Positions 23,701-34,350 of a DNA stretch of 64,000 nucleotides are shown one piece after another. The stretch spans positions 146,596,851 to 146,660,850 of the forward strand of contig NC_034410.1 in NCBI RefSeq assembly GCF_002078875.1, in the 5' to 3' direction. A model generated the notes under the pieces. It searched no databases and was not told the origin of the DNA. It was given only the letters and a program-made list of their open reading frames with translations. Source of the stretch: Numida meleagris. Its lineage: Eukaryota > Chordata > Aves > Galliformes > Numididae. Both the position numbers and the translations under genes were made by a program. The stretch's first letter is position 1; each line of letters starts with the position of its first letter.

Positions 23701-24005
23701 TGAACAAACAGCAGGTGGGATTTTGATGATGCACAGTACGGGGGGATGCTGTCATGAGATGAGCAAGCTGGGAGAGCCTTTGTAATTCCTAATGCCCACA
23801 TGGGAACCAATGGTTTCACTAATTCAGACAACTAATCCCCAGCAATTTTTAAGAGCTTTGATTTTGCATGCTGGTTGAACAGGGGTGGGCTTAGTGGGGT
23901 GGGAAAGCCATGTGTGTGCTCTGCTCACCGCCCACAGTGCATTATCCAGCTGCTCTCCAGGGATGCAATCTGTGTGAGGCTAGCAAAGCAGAGGGGAGAA
24001 CCCGT
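20741..24005. other. CR1-free non-coding interval
   Basis: About 3.3 kb without CR1. An AT-rich candidate regulatory block at 23400-23560 is listed separately. An A-rich run with AAAC and AAAT units lies at 23178-23210. No gene recognised. Confidence 0.5.
23400..23560. promoter_or_regulatory. Candidate conserved non-coding element
   Basis: Contains GTAATTAAACAGCAATTGATTG, GGATTAATGAG, CACTAATTAACCCCAATTAC and GCAATAAATTAG within 160 bp, a dense set of TAATTA or TTAATTA homeodomain cores plus a GATAAA word. No repeat homology seen. Confidence 0.33.
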
Positions 24006-24216
24006 GCAATTAGGAAAAATCTCTTATCCAGAAGAGTGGTCAGGCATTGGAACAGGCAGTCAGGGAGGTGGTGGAGTCATTGTACTTGGAAGTGTTCGAG
24101 AAATGTGGAGATGTGGCACCGAGGGATATGGTTTAGTGGGCGTGGTGGGGACAGGATGGGGTTGGTCTTGATGATCTTGGAGGTCATTTTCAACCTTAAT
24201 GGTTCTATGATTTTAA
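24006..24216 (+). mobile_element. CR1 LINE fragment, type I
   Basis: Starts in the ATTAGGAAAAATCTCTTATC block (LDIRKN region). It continues through CATTGGAACAGGCAGTCAGG and GATGTGGCACCGAGGGA, and ends GGTCATTTTCAACCTTAATG followed by one octamer. Confidence 0.9.
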
Positions 24217-24483
24217 ATTCTTCAAGCTAGAAGAGTAGGAAGATGATGTATGCTGGAATTACAAAGATTTCCTTCAGCTCATTTCAATCCTGGCATTGAA
24301 TTGGCATGCTGTGGTGTGACACCAGACATCATCCTACCTGGTGTCCAAAAACATTTCTGTCTAAAACCTCCTGTGTTTTCATAGCTGAACAGCTTTGAGG
24401 CTGGGCCAGAGACCCCTGCAGCAACAAATCATTAGAGGATGAAGAAGTGTATCCCAAGACCCAGAGCCTTCCAAGCTTTTCAT

Positions 24484-24655
24484 TCATAGAATCATTTGAG
24501 TTGGAGGGGACATTTAAAGGATATCTAGTCCAACTCCCCTGCAATGAATGGGAGCATCTATAGCTCAATCAGGTTGCTCAGAGCTTGGTCCAGCCTGACC
24601 TTGAATGTCTCTGGGTCACTCCCACCACCTCTTCAAAGGTGGTGAAGCAAGGTGT
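24484..24655 (-). mobile_element. CR1 LINE fragment, type II
   Basis: One octamer, ATTTGAGTTGGAGGGGACAT, CCCCTGCAATGAATGGGAG and the antisense ORF2 end, with an internal deletion before CTTCAAAGGTGGTGAAGCAA. Ends about 24655. Confidence 0.85.
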
Positions 24656-25815
24656 TTCACTTTGCATGAAAGACCCACAACTGCAAAAGTGTTTGTTCTC
24701 CAGTCCAAATGAGAGCAAGCCCTGCTGTTTACCTAGGTGCAAATCCATCTTTGACATCAGTGCTAAGAGCATCACAGGAGATGTGGGGAACAAGGAGGTC
24801 CTTGAGCTCCTTGACATATCCATGGGAAGGGCTGTGAAAACAATCCTCGACATGACCTAGAAATCATCTGTAATAGTCTCTTGAGAGGATACTGACAGAA
24901 AAATCTCAGCCTAGCATTTGCAGCACCTTCCTTGGCAGATGTGCGAGCACCTAGGTGCAACCCCAGCCCCATCTCAGCTGGGATGGGAAATGACAGAGAA
25001 GCAGAGGGTGTAAATACCCTTGTACTCATCAGCTGTTGCCTCTTTCATCCCACATCTCTTCTATGCATCTGAGCCCATGCTACCATTCTCTTCCTCACTG
25101 GAAGGAAGAGCAAAGGGCTGAATCACCACCTCTGCCTGCAATCAGACCCTCATCTCATTTCTCCTCACTGCCATCCCAAGCTGGGGACATGCACAGAGGG
25201 GTCAGTGGGTGCTGGTGCTTGGAGGCCAGGGCAGATCCCCATGTCTAATGCTATAATCCTCCTCTCTTTCAGGCAGCAGGAAAGCCCCGGCTGACAGGAT
25301 CCCAGTGCAGACAGGGTGTAAAGAGCCATGGCAGCTCCAAAGCAAACACTCCCACATCTTCATTCCTTCCACCCTATTGGCCATTGATTTCAGATAAATA
25401 TCCGTCCAGCCCTGACAGGGCTCAATTCTCCTAATTATAGCCCTATTGACATGTGATCTTTAGCTGCTCAGCTTGTCAGGAGCCATCTATCAGGCAGACA
25501 GATTTCTTTGGCTCAGGAGGAAATGAGATGAGAAGGGGGAAAAAAAGGAGGAGACAGGGCTGGGGAGGGGATGGATTTAGCAGAATGGCTCTATTATTGT
25601 GCTGAAGAGGACCTCTGGCCAAGATTTCAGATTATTAACAAATACATTGTGGAAGGCCTCAAACACCTACCTTGAGGGTAAAATTATAGGGGCAGAGTTA
25701 AGGTTAAGCGTTTTACTTTGGGAACACTGTATATGGATCCCTGCAGACAGTGTTCATAGCTCTCTCTTTTCCACGCACACATGAATTGATTTTGCCAGGT
25801 CTATGCAGCCCTGAA
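24656..25815. other. Non-coding interval, no gene recognised
   Basis: Unique sequence. A possible regulatory block at 25370-25510 is listed separately. Confidence 0.5.
25370..25510. promoter_or_regulatory. Candidate conserved non-coding element
   Basis: GATAAATATCC, TCTCCTAATTATAGCCC, GACATGTGATC and GCTGCTCAGCTTG occur close together in unique, repeat-free DNA. Weak inference from motif texture only. Confidence 0.22.
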
Positions 25816-25995
25816 ATCATAGAATCACAGGGTCACAGAATCATAGAATGGCTTACTTTGGAAGGGACTTTAAAGATCATTAAGGTCCAACCCACCTGTC
25901 ATGAGCAGGGTTGCCACCTCACCAGATCAAGCTGCCCAGGGTCCCAGTCAGCCCAGCCTTGAACACCTCCAGGGATGAGGCATCCACAAACACCA
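25816..25995 (-). mobile_element. CR1 LINE fragment, type III
   Basis: Four degenerate octamers, then GGCTTACTTTGGAAGGGACT, GTCATGAGCAGGGTTGCCAC and the antisense of the ORF2 C-terminus (GAACACCTCCAGGGATGAGG). Ends near 25995. Confidence 0.9.
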
Positions 25996-26181
25996 GCTGT
26001 GGGTAGATAGCAGAGGCAGGACATGGAGTAAGACAGACCCTGGTCTCGACTGGCCCTTCAGAGAACTGTTGCATTGGACTTGCAGAGCTTGCTCCTGAGC
26101 TGGACTCACAGGGAGCCAAGGGGACATGGCCAGGAGACCTGACTGGGGTCATGTTTGGGGGACATGCTATCTTCATCAGCC

Positions 26182-26325
26182 TTAGAATCATAGAATCATT
26201 AATGGAAAAGACCACTAAGATCATCTACTCCAACTATCAACTCATCACCACCATGCTCACTACACCATGTCCCTCAGTGCCACATCTAACTCTTTCTTGA
26301 AAACCTCCAGGGACAGTGGTTCCAA
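26182..26325 (-). mobile_element. CR1 LINE fragment, type I
   Basis: Two octamers, a shortened type I tail (ATTAATGGAAAAGACC), ATCATCTACTCCAACTATCA, ACCATGTCCCTCAGTGCCAC and AAAACCTCCAGGGACAGTGG. Ends near 26325. Confidence 0.9.
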
Positions 26326-26514
26326 ATGCTCTTCCAGCTGGCTGCACTGGTGCAAAAGACAAACGATTTTGGGTCCTCCCTGGCTGTTTCTCCTGCTTTA
26401 TGGGCTGCACAGGATAGTCAAGGAGTTCTGTAGGCTGTGAATATCTGCTTGGATCATCTCCAGATCCCCAAAATGACACCACATCCATGTGGCTTTTCCC
26501 AGGTTATGCAGTAG

Positions 26515-26585
26515 GTGTGTGTTCATTGCAGGGTAGACTAGATGACCTTTAAGGGTCCCTTCCAACCGAAAAAATTCTATTATTT
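26515..26585 (+). mobile_element. CR1 3' end remnant, type II
   Basis: GTTCATTGCAGGGTAGACTA, GATGACCTTTAAGGGTCCCT and a damaged octamer region. About 70 bp, on the strand opposite to the type I copy to its left. Confidence 0.82.
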
Positions 26586-28831
26586 TTTTTCTCCTAAAAC
26601 ACACGTGAGTGCATACCGCCTCAATGGTGATGCTGTTACAGATGAGTTACAGGCTGCATCTATCATCAGCCAACACTGCAAAGCAGAGTGGGGCCGGCAC
26701 TCAGTCAGCGATCAGGGAAAGAGCCCTGTTAGCTGACTCATATCCTGGTCGGCACATCTCTGTATTGTGAAAGGATCCAGCCAGCCGGAGTGTCTGGAGA
26801 TAACAGCCTTTACCGGGGAGCCCTGAGAGCTCAGGGTTCATTTACAAAGCTGGGTTTATTCATGCCGGGCCGACTCTCTCTGTATCTGCATTATCGATCC
26901 TCTCTCCCCCGTCTGCAGTATCAGCCCATCCATGGAGATAGCTGTCTGCAGAACCTGCTTCCACTCAGCTCAAGTATCCAGGGTACAAGCAGCAAGGACT
27001 GGCTTTGCGGAAGTGCTGAGCATTCAGAAAACCTGGATTTGGTGGAAAAAAATGCAAAGACACAGGCATCTCTCATCTCTCCCTCAATGGGAAGGGAGAA
27101 ACACGGTCTGTTTACTGCTACAGAAACAGAGGCACAGGAAGATGAAGTGATTTCTCAGTGTCTTTGGTGCTCAGTTCCACAGCTCCAGTAGAATGACACA
27201 TCTTCCATCTCTTAAATTTCCCTCCCTTCAGTCCATTTAATAATGTTGCATTGAGAGAGACAGCGCTGATGCATTTCTGTGATGGAACACGATGGAGAGG
27301 AATCACCTTGGAATGGGCCAGAGGTGCTGAGTTGCGTATTCGGATGCTGCTCCAAAGATCCATGCCATGAACCTAGCATCCCTTCATAAGCATTTCCCAC
27401 ATTGCCAAGATTGCTTGACAATACTGTTGACCCACTGCATGCCATGGCCCTGCAGGACCTGCATGCCTTTCTGGGCACCGTGCTGGACACAAGTCAATCC
27501 TTGGTGAGCCTTCATCCCAGGCTCTTCCTCAGAGGTCTCTGCAGGAGGTGCCCAAGGTTGGGATTGACCATTCGTGGTGACTGCACCCATGAAACATGAA
27601 ATGCCCACAAGAAGGATGACATGCTAATGGGATCATGCTTCCTGCAGATCAAGGCTACGCACACACCGCTGCATGAATCATTTATGGCAGATCTGGCTTC
27701 ACCAAGGAGGAAAACCCAGGGTGTTCGGGCTGAGGTTGGGGAGCCTCATTGCTGCAAGACTGCTGCATGGGATTGGAGCAAAAAAGTTGGATACCATTTT
27801 TCCAACTTTCAATCCGGTACCATTGGCCTTGTGCAGACCAGTTTTGGAGGGCATTTGAAGAAAAAGCAAGGTCAGAAATCACTGCAGTCCTTTAATAGTG
27901 CAATCTTCTCTCCTGCTCTCTGCAGAAAGCCCATCCCACCATCCCTGGCTGAGTTCCCCACAGCCACCCTGTCATGGGGCAGGTTCATCCAGACCATCTC
28001 CACTCCTCCTGCCCATACTAACTCCTGTGTGTCCCGAAATAATACACCTCCATCAGCTGCACAATGACATTGTCCTGCAGGTAAGGAGCAGGAGTATGTA
28101 AGGCCAGCAGTGACTCACAGTGCTGCTCAGGCTCTCAGCAGGGGTTTTGGATACACCTATAGCTGGTTTCCATGTCACATTTACAGCAGACACATATACA
28201 TTTATTTCCATGCATACATTCATAGCCAGTTTCTGTTCTTTTATCCTGCAATTCTTTAAGCATCCAAGTAGAGCTTTGCTTTCAGATGACCCAAAGCAGA
28301 AATAGAATGACACTATTCTTGTCAAATCAAAATCTGCTTAAATGAGAATTCATTTTAACTCTCAATTAAGCGCAAACTTCAGAAAGAGGAAGAGGATTTG
28401 GTTCAGAACTGAGAGAGCTGCTGGCAAGCCAAGTGCCCCAGTGCTGCATTATTTCAGCCCTCTCAGCTTGAACTTTGCAGTTACACAGTGTCTGCTTCTT
28501 CAGGGGTTTATTCTCAGGTGGAAAATACTGCACAGACTCATTACACAGTGGGAAATGGCAAAAGCAATGTGAGGGTGAGGGTGAGGGCTGAGAACCCTCT
28601 AGGATCTCACTCTCCTCCTGCACCAGTTTGACACTGCCACAGTATCGTTGGCTCAAGGGTAAATTATTGTGATTTATGCAAGATCAGCATAATAAAAAAA
28701 TTACAATGAGGCTTTAATGCACACACATGCCCTCTGGCTGACTTTGCTTCACCGGGACACCCATATGGGCCTAGTAAATGCAGTGTGCTAGGCCAGGATT
28801 CTTGTCCCAGGGCTGGCGACACTCTAGCCCA
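26586..28831. other. Non-coding interval, no gene recognised
   Basis: 26590-26930 may be regulatory (listed). A 148-codon open frame at 27621-28067 shows no recognisable domain. No repeats seen beyond short low-complexity words. Confidence 0.5.
26590..26930. promoter_or_regulatory. Candidate conserved non-coding element
   Basis: A repeat-free block with balanced composition and motif-like words (GTTAGCTGACTCATATCC, GTGTCTGGAGATAACAGCC, TCATTTACAAAGCTGGG, GGTTTATTCATGCC, GCATTATCGATCC). It reads unlike the surrounding decayed sequence. Inference only. Confidence 0.25.
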
Positions 28832-28893
28832 GGAGCTTGATTCAATGATCTTTATGGGTCCCTTCCAACTTGGGATTTTCTATGATTCTATGA
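28832..28893 (+). mobile_element. CR1 3' end remnant
   Basis: GATTCAATGATCTTTATGGG, TCCCTTCCAACTTGGGATTT and two octamers. It matches the end of the older copy split at 42284-43066, so both probably belong to the same subgroup. Confidence 0.82.
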
Positions 28894-29381
28894 TCTCATC
28901 AGTCTGTGGGGCAATGGGTCCTGAGTCAGCATCCCCATCCCTGCTCTCTCCATGTGCACCATTCACACTGGAGAGGGAAAAAATAATACCACTCTGCCCT
29001 CCCGCATCTGTTTGCTCCATACATCCAGACCCCTTTGCCTCCAGCAGAAGCATTGGCAGATCCTTTGCTTTAATGTTAGCTGAGCTTTAGCACTGGTCCC
29101 CAGCTCTGCCATTTATCTAGAAGGCTCTGAATCATGAGTGAGCAGAGTTAATAAATCTACTCCTATGTCACCTGTAATCAAGCTGGTAAATAAAGTAGAG
29201 CTGTCAGGGAGCAGTAGCCCATGCCACCAGGTTCCTTGTTTTTGGATGTGTCTTGTTGGTGTTGTCCGGGTGAGATATCTATTTTCATCTTCCCAGTTTG
29301 CAGCCACCATCAGCTGCTTTTTACAGAGTAGAAGTTGCTTTCTCCTACACTGAATCAAGCCCCAAGTGGTGCCTGGAACCC

Positions 29382-29398
29382 TTTTTTTTTTTTTTTTA
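29382..29398. repeat. Poly-T tract
   Basis: Run of about 17 T bases; no sign of a retrocopy next to it. Confidence 0.9.
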
Positions 29399-29722
29399 AT
29401 TCTTCTCCATAGATGGAGACAGTTTTTTCACACAAAAAAGTACTATCAAAGTTCTAAATGAACTCAACACCTTGTAATCTAACCCCTTGCCTTCACAAGG
29501 GGTAGCAATCCCAGCAGAGGATCAACTTCATTTTTCTTCCATCTTTATTCACCTTGTACTTCCCTGCCAGTGACCCCAACAGCCCAAGCTGCCTGACCAG
29601 GGCTGGGAGCACTACAGGGAAAATGATGGGATTTAACTCTATTTCCCATCCAGCCGGCAGTCCAGCATGTGACAATGAGCAGCTTTGCCCAGGAGAGAAT
29701 TGAAAAGCAGTTTTTCCCATGA

Positions 29723-29790
29723 TAGATGAATGGAAGGATGGATGGATGAAAAGATGGATGGATGGATGAAATGACGAATGGATGGATGCC
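29723..29790. repeat. GGATGGAT-type microsatellite
   Basis: Tandem tetranucleotide GGAT (ATGG) with interruptions such as GAAAAGATGG and GAAATGACGA. Confidence 0.92.
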
Positions 29791-29889
29791 CAGCTGGGAC
29801 TAATATCTCCTGTGAGATACCCTGATATCTCCAGACAACATCTCAACTCTGAGAGGGGAAATCGAGGCACGCCAGGAAGGAAAACAGCA

Positions 29890-30250
29890 CATCAAGTTCA
29901 TTTAGTTAATAAGTGACTTCCTCTAATTGTACGTGGAGAATTGATTCCAGCCAAGTCCCTCAGCAGGCGCGGGTACTGCAGGGAGGTTTGGTAGGGGTAG
30001 GTTTCCTGTAAGACGGGAAGTCTTCCTCCTGCTGTACCTTGCTCTCCTCATTCTGCTCCGGCTCTGGGAGGCAATCCAAGCACTACATATCTTTAATTAT
30101 TAAGCAATTACCCTCTGTAGTTACTTATGTGCTACGGAGCCTCCGGGATGATTCTGCCAACAGTACCAGGGCATAAAGCATCCCCTGATGCTTCCTCCAC
30201 AGCAGCTGAATCACCCAGCTCCATTAACTGACATCCACTGCAGGCCCACA
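29890..30250. promoter_or_regulatory. Candidate conserved non-coding element
   Basis: Contains CTCTAATTGTACG, GAATTGATTCCAGCC, ATCTTTAATTATTAAGCAATTACC and CAGCTGAATCACCC in repeat-free DNA. The central AT-rich 45 bp (30088-30132) has several overlapping homeodomain cores. Confidence 0.32.
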
Positions 30251-31739
30251 CACAAACACATCCCTCTACTCATCCCACTTTCCTCCACTAGTGGCCCTCA
30301 TTCCTCATCGAGCCCCTGGGAGCCCTTCTGGCCACCGCTACCAATTACAAAGCAGTTCCAGTAAGGAGGATGGAGGTGTGAGTTCATCAGTCATGGCCCC
30401 AAAGGAGTCTTCAGGCTGGGGAGCATCCTGCAAATTGGCTGATCATGGAGCATCTAGAGGAAGGTTCAAGAAGACCTTTCTTGTCCCTTCCTCATGCTTG
30501 TCAGGGGGAAAACTCCCCTTTCCCTATGGATCCTAAGTGCCTTTAAATGGCCATTCACCAGCGCTTATGTGTAAGCTCTGGGGCCTGACAGCAAGGAGAA
30601 GACTAAAGTGTTTTTTGCAGAAAAGGATCTTCCACCAGCAGTTTGTCTTGTGGACAAGACCTTTTGTCTAGTGGCCAAGGCAGCCATATGAGTCTTCCTA
30701 GACAGACCCAGTATCTCATAGAGAAAATTTTGGGGACAGAGAAGCAACTAGGGCTTTAGAATAAGCCTCAAATCAAGGCACAATTTATCAAGAAGCAGCA
30801 TTCTAGCATGGGATACAACCTCCAAACACAGTCCCATCTTCCTATGGTGGTAAGCATTCAAAAGCTTTCTCTGTGCTGTTTATATTAGTTTTTTAAAAAA
30901 GATGTAGCCATGCAGTTTTCCTAAAGCATGAGGGATTAGCAGGGAGCACACATAGTTAAGATGCTCCATGAATATTTGTACCCATCTTTTTAGAGGTCAG
31001 TAGCACTTCCTGGCCTGTAACCGCCACTGTTGGCACAGTCTAAGGCCATTTCAAGAACACTCCAACCCTTTTATCCACCTGCAGATAAATACCTCTTTTT
31101 CCTCTTCTCCATCCCCTAAATCCATCCAACACATAGGATGAGATATGCTGTTGTCAGAGCATGGAGGGAGTCTCCTCTTCTCTATTACTTGTGTCCACGT
31201 TACCACTGTCTTTATACACACTCTGCGACCATTGCTGACCTCAGACCATGAGGATCTCCTCCTCATCTCCACTGGGAGCTGTGGAGCAAAGCAGTTTTCA
31301 GCAGCCCAAGGCAAGGTGAATCCTTTGCTTTCAACTTCCTTGAAGTTCATGCTCTCCAGAAGAGCTGAACAAATATTTTTCATGAAGCATCAGAAAAATG
31401 CTGCTTGGGCAAACTCTGATTGCTCCTGGGGAGTGCATTGCAGAGCAGCACTTGCAAGGGAAAACTCTTCAGCTGTTTGCAGGTAAACTGGAAAGTCTGG
31501 GTTTCATTTGTGTTATTATCAAAGTGTGAAACATTAGCACAAGCACATTTGGCTTCAAGGTAGCAAACCTGCTTGTTTCTATGAGGCATTCTGCTGTTCA
31601 CACATTCACAGATTCTATAGTTTTCCCAGAATTGAGGAGTGCTATTTTCAATGCCTCCTGAACACCATTTCCTAAATTTCAGCATTTTCTGATGGTCCAG
31701 ATTCCACTTGCAATACATCGAGCTAGTAAGGAAGCACAA

Positions 31740-31886
31740 GAATCACAGAGTCATAGAATCAAAGAATCATTAAGGTTGGAAAAGACCACTAGGATCATCT
31801 AGTCCAACTATCAACTCATCGCCATCATGCCCACTAAACCATGTCCCTCAGTGTCACATCTACAGTGATTCCACCACTTCCCTGAT
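31740..31886 (-). mobile_element. CR1 LINE fragment, type I, internal deletion
   Basis: Degenerate octamers, ATTAAGGTTGGAAAAGACCA and ACCATGTCCCTCAGTGTCAC. The sequence then jumps from CACATCTACA straight to GTGATTCCACCACTTCCCTG, missing about 30-35 bp that other type I copies carry. Confidence 0.92.
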
Positions 31887-32165
31887 TTACCTGATCATCC
31901 CAGGCTGTTTGGCCAGCAATCTATGTGGATGGAATAGTTTAGGAGAAGGTATAGGATCCACGCAAAACCTTCCACGACACTATCCCAGCCTCCAGCATAA
32001 GCTCCAGAGCTGTGTAAGCCAGAGATGGGTCACTAGATGGAATATACACAGGTCTGAGGTCCAGTCTTGCACTGCTTCCTCTGGATTGAGTTTTTCTATG
32101 GAATGAGGCTAAGAGTGATTTTCACCCCAAAAGTGGCCAGCATCCGCTACTACACTTGTGCTAAT

Positions 32166-32258
32166 CATAAAATCTTAGAATCATTTGAGTTGGAAGGGAC
32201 CCTTAAAGGTCATCTAGTCCAACTCCTGCAATGAACAGGGACATCTACAGCTACATGT
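32166..32258 (-). mobile_element. CR1 3' tail fragment, type II
   Basis: ATTTGAGTTGGAAGGGACCC, TCATCTAGTCCAACTCCTGC and AATGAACAGGGACATCTACA, then similarity ends at GCTACATG. Short truncated copy. Confidence 0.9.
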
Positions 32259-32778
32259 ATGCAGCAAACCGGCATGCCACACAGAACATACTTGCATGCT
32301 TTCTGTGAAAGAGAAAGCCCCCATCCCAGCAACATAAAATCAGATGTGGGCTGACAGTAAAGTATTTCACTGCTGCTTTAATAAATGAAGATAAAGAGAT
32401 TTGAATGGAAACATTGCTCTTCAAATCCCTTGAAATAAATAGGTCACTTTTTGATTGCAGTGCACTGCTTTTACTGTTTGATGCCAACTCTTCAGCAAAA
32501 GTGAGACAAATTCAGTGTTAGTGACCTGGAATTCATTCATCACTTTTTCTACCTTGGCCAAAGACATTTTCTCCCTTCATCTATCCTCTTTGTCAGACAA
32601 ATGTGGAAAATTTCCACTGCATCCAGCTAAAACTGAGCCATTAAGCCAAACAGTTCACCCGACTGTCACTCCCAAAAAGTGGTTCTTTCTGTAAGAAGTT
32701 GGTGCAACAAATGGCAGAGCCTTGGTCTGGAGGGACTCTGAGAAGTCTGGGACAGCAGGAACATCAGAAGAGTCACAG
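32259..32778. other. Non-coding interval, no gene recognised
   Basis: Unique sequence between two type II CR1 fragments; nothing recognisable. Confidence 0.5.
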
Positions 32779-33160
32779 CGATCATAGAATCGTTAAACCA
32801 TTTGAGTTGGAAGGGACTTTTAAAGGTCAGTTCCTCTGTAATAAAGAGGGACATGTGCAGTTAGATCAGGGTGCTCAGAGTCCTGTCTAGCCTGACCATG
32901 AATGTCTCTTGGGACAAGACATCCACTACCTCTCTGGGCAACCTGTTCCAGTGCTTTACATTTCACTAACCTTATTGTAAAAAACATTATTCTTATATCT
33001 AAATCTCCTCTGTTCTGGTTTGAAACCATTTTCCCTTGTCGTATCGCAACAGACCCTGCCAAAGAGTCTGTCCTCTTCTTTCTTATAGGTCCATTTACAA
33101 AGCAAAAGTATTCTCTTCTCCAGGATGAACAGCCACAATTCTCTCAGCTTGCAACACACC
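32779..33160 (-). mobile_element. CR1 LINE fragment, type II
   Basis: One octamer, CCATTTGAGTTGGAAGGGAC, a deletion across the usual CATCTAGTCCAACTCC motif, then the antisense ORF2 C-terminus through GACCCTGCCAAAGAGTCTGT and the block TTCTCTTCTCCAGGATGAAC. It extends further into ORF2 than most type II copies here. Confidence 0.92.
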
Positions 33161-34097
33161 AATCCTCAGTAATGTCCCATAGGCTGGCCATGAAGTCTAT
33201 ATCCCAAGATTTCCTTGAAAGTACACAAGATGCATTCCACCTTGTGACGCAGAGAGATATGCTTTATATTTAATGAAATGGGAAGTATAGATGAAACCCT
33301 GATTGAATACAGGAGCTTTGGACTAATGCACAGCAGCAAATTCAGCATCCTATAGGTCCACTCCCACCACTAGATGAGCTGTGTGGATGAAGCTGCAGAC
33401 AGTGGTGAGAAGGCAGAAGACAAGCCCTGAAGCACAGCCAATTCAGTGGGAACTCAGCACATGGAGGGCTCTTGTGATATGTTGGTTTTATTGCTCCTTT
33501 GGAGGCCACACACAGGGATCACTCCTGACTTGAGTGGTTCATGCTTGATGGCTACCAGCTAGCATTCAGGGAAGGGTATGTGTCCGTTTGGTCCAATCAA
33601 CCAGGCTTCAAAGAGATTTTGTGAGCTTACAGAAGAATTTACTGGGGAAAAAAAAAAGTCACAGTTCACAAAAACTGAAGAGGAACTAAGTTGTGGAGAC
33701 TCAATTCCCAGGTCACAGCAAGAAGTTGTGCACAGAAAGTGTCATATCTTGTATAATGCTACGGAGAACATGGGCGAGAAAAATCTGATCCACAGAACCA
33801 TTTGTGGGGATGTTGGTGCTCTTCTCAAATAAGAGCAGCAAGAGTTGGTGAAGGAGCCAGATGCTGACAGAATAATGCTTTTCATCCAGACTTCTCCCCA
33901 GAAAAGGGACCATGGAGAATTGGAGAAGACCAATGGATGAGGAACTGCAAAGCCACCTGTTGTATATGAAGGGTGAATAGTCCATTTTCCGAGGCACAAC
34001 TGAGTGTTCAAGAGGAGGGATTTTGCTACGTTCCATTGACATCCATCAGTTTTGCCTTTTCTGACTTTGGCAATCATCCCTTAATCACAATATTTTC
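33161..34097. other. Non-coding interval, no gene recognised
   Basis: Unique sequence; an A-run near 33649-33658. No repeat or gene recognised. Confidence 0.5.
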
Positions 34098-34350
34098 ATA
34101 GAATCAATCACAGAATCATTAAGATTGGGAAGACCAACAAGATCATCTGGTCCAACTATCAACCGATGTCTGTGACCACTAAGCCATATCCCTCAGTGCC
34201 ACATCTCCACATTTCCTGAACACCTCCAGGGACAGTGACTCCACCACCTCCCTGGGCAGCCTGTTCCAATGCATTACCACTCTTTCTGAGAAAAATTTTT
34301 TCCTAATATCCAACCTGAAGCTCCTTTGTTGCAACTTAAAGCCATTGTAT
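34098..34350 (-). mobile_element. CR1 LINE fragment, type I
   Basis: Octamers, ATTAAGATTGGGAAGACCAA, GATCATCTGGTCCAACTATC, then antisense ORF2 blocks including CTGGGCAGCCTGTTCCAATG, CCTAATATCCAACCTGAAGC and TTGCAACTTAAAGCCATTG. Ends in a small TATTG duplication at 34345-34362. Confidence 0.92.

Larger units (their letters stand above)
28894..31739. other. CR1-free non-coding interval
   Basis: Contains a T-run near 29382-29398, an ATGG-type microsatellite (29723-29790) and a candidate conserved block (29890-30250). No gene recognised. Confidence 0.5.

Noticed and set aside
27621..28067. 148-codon open frame
   Set aside because: No recognisable family, no splice or start context that stands out; likely chance.
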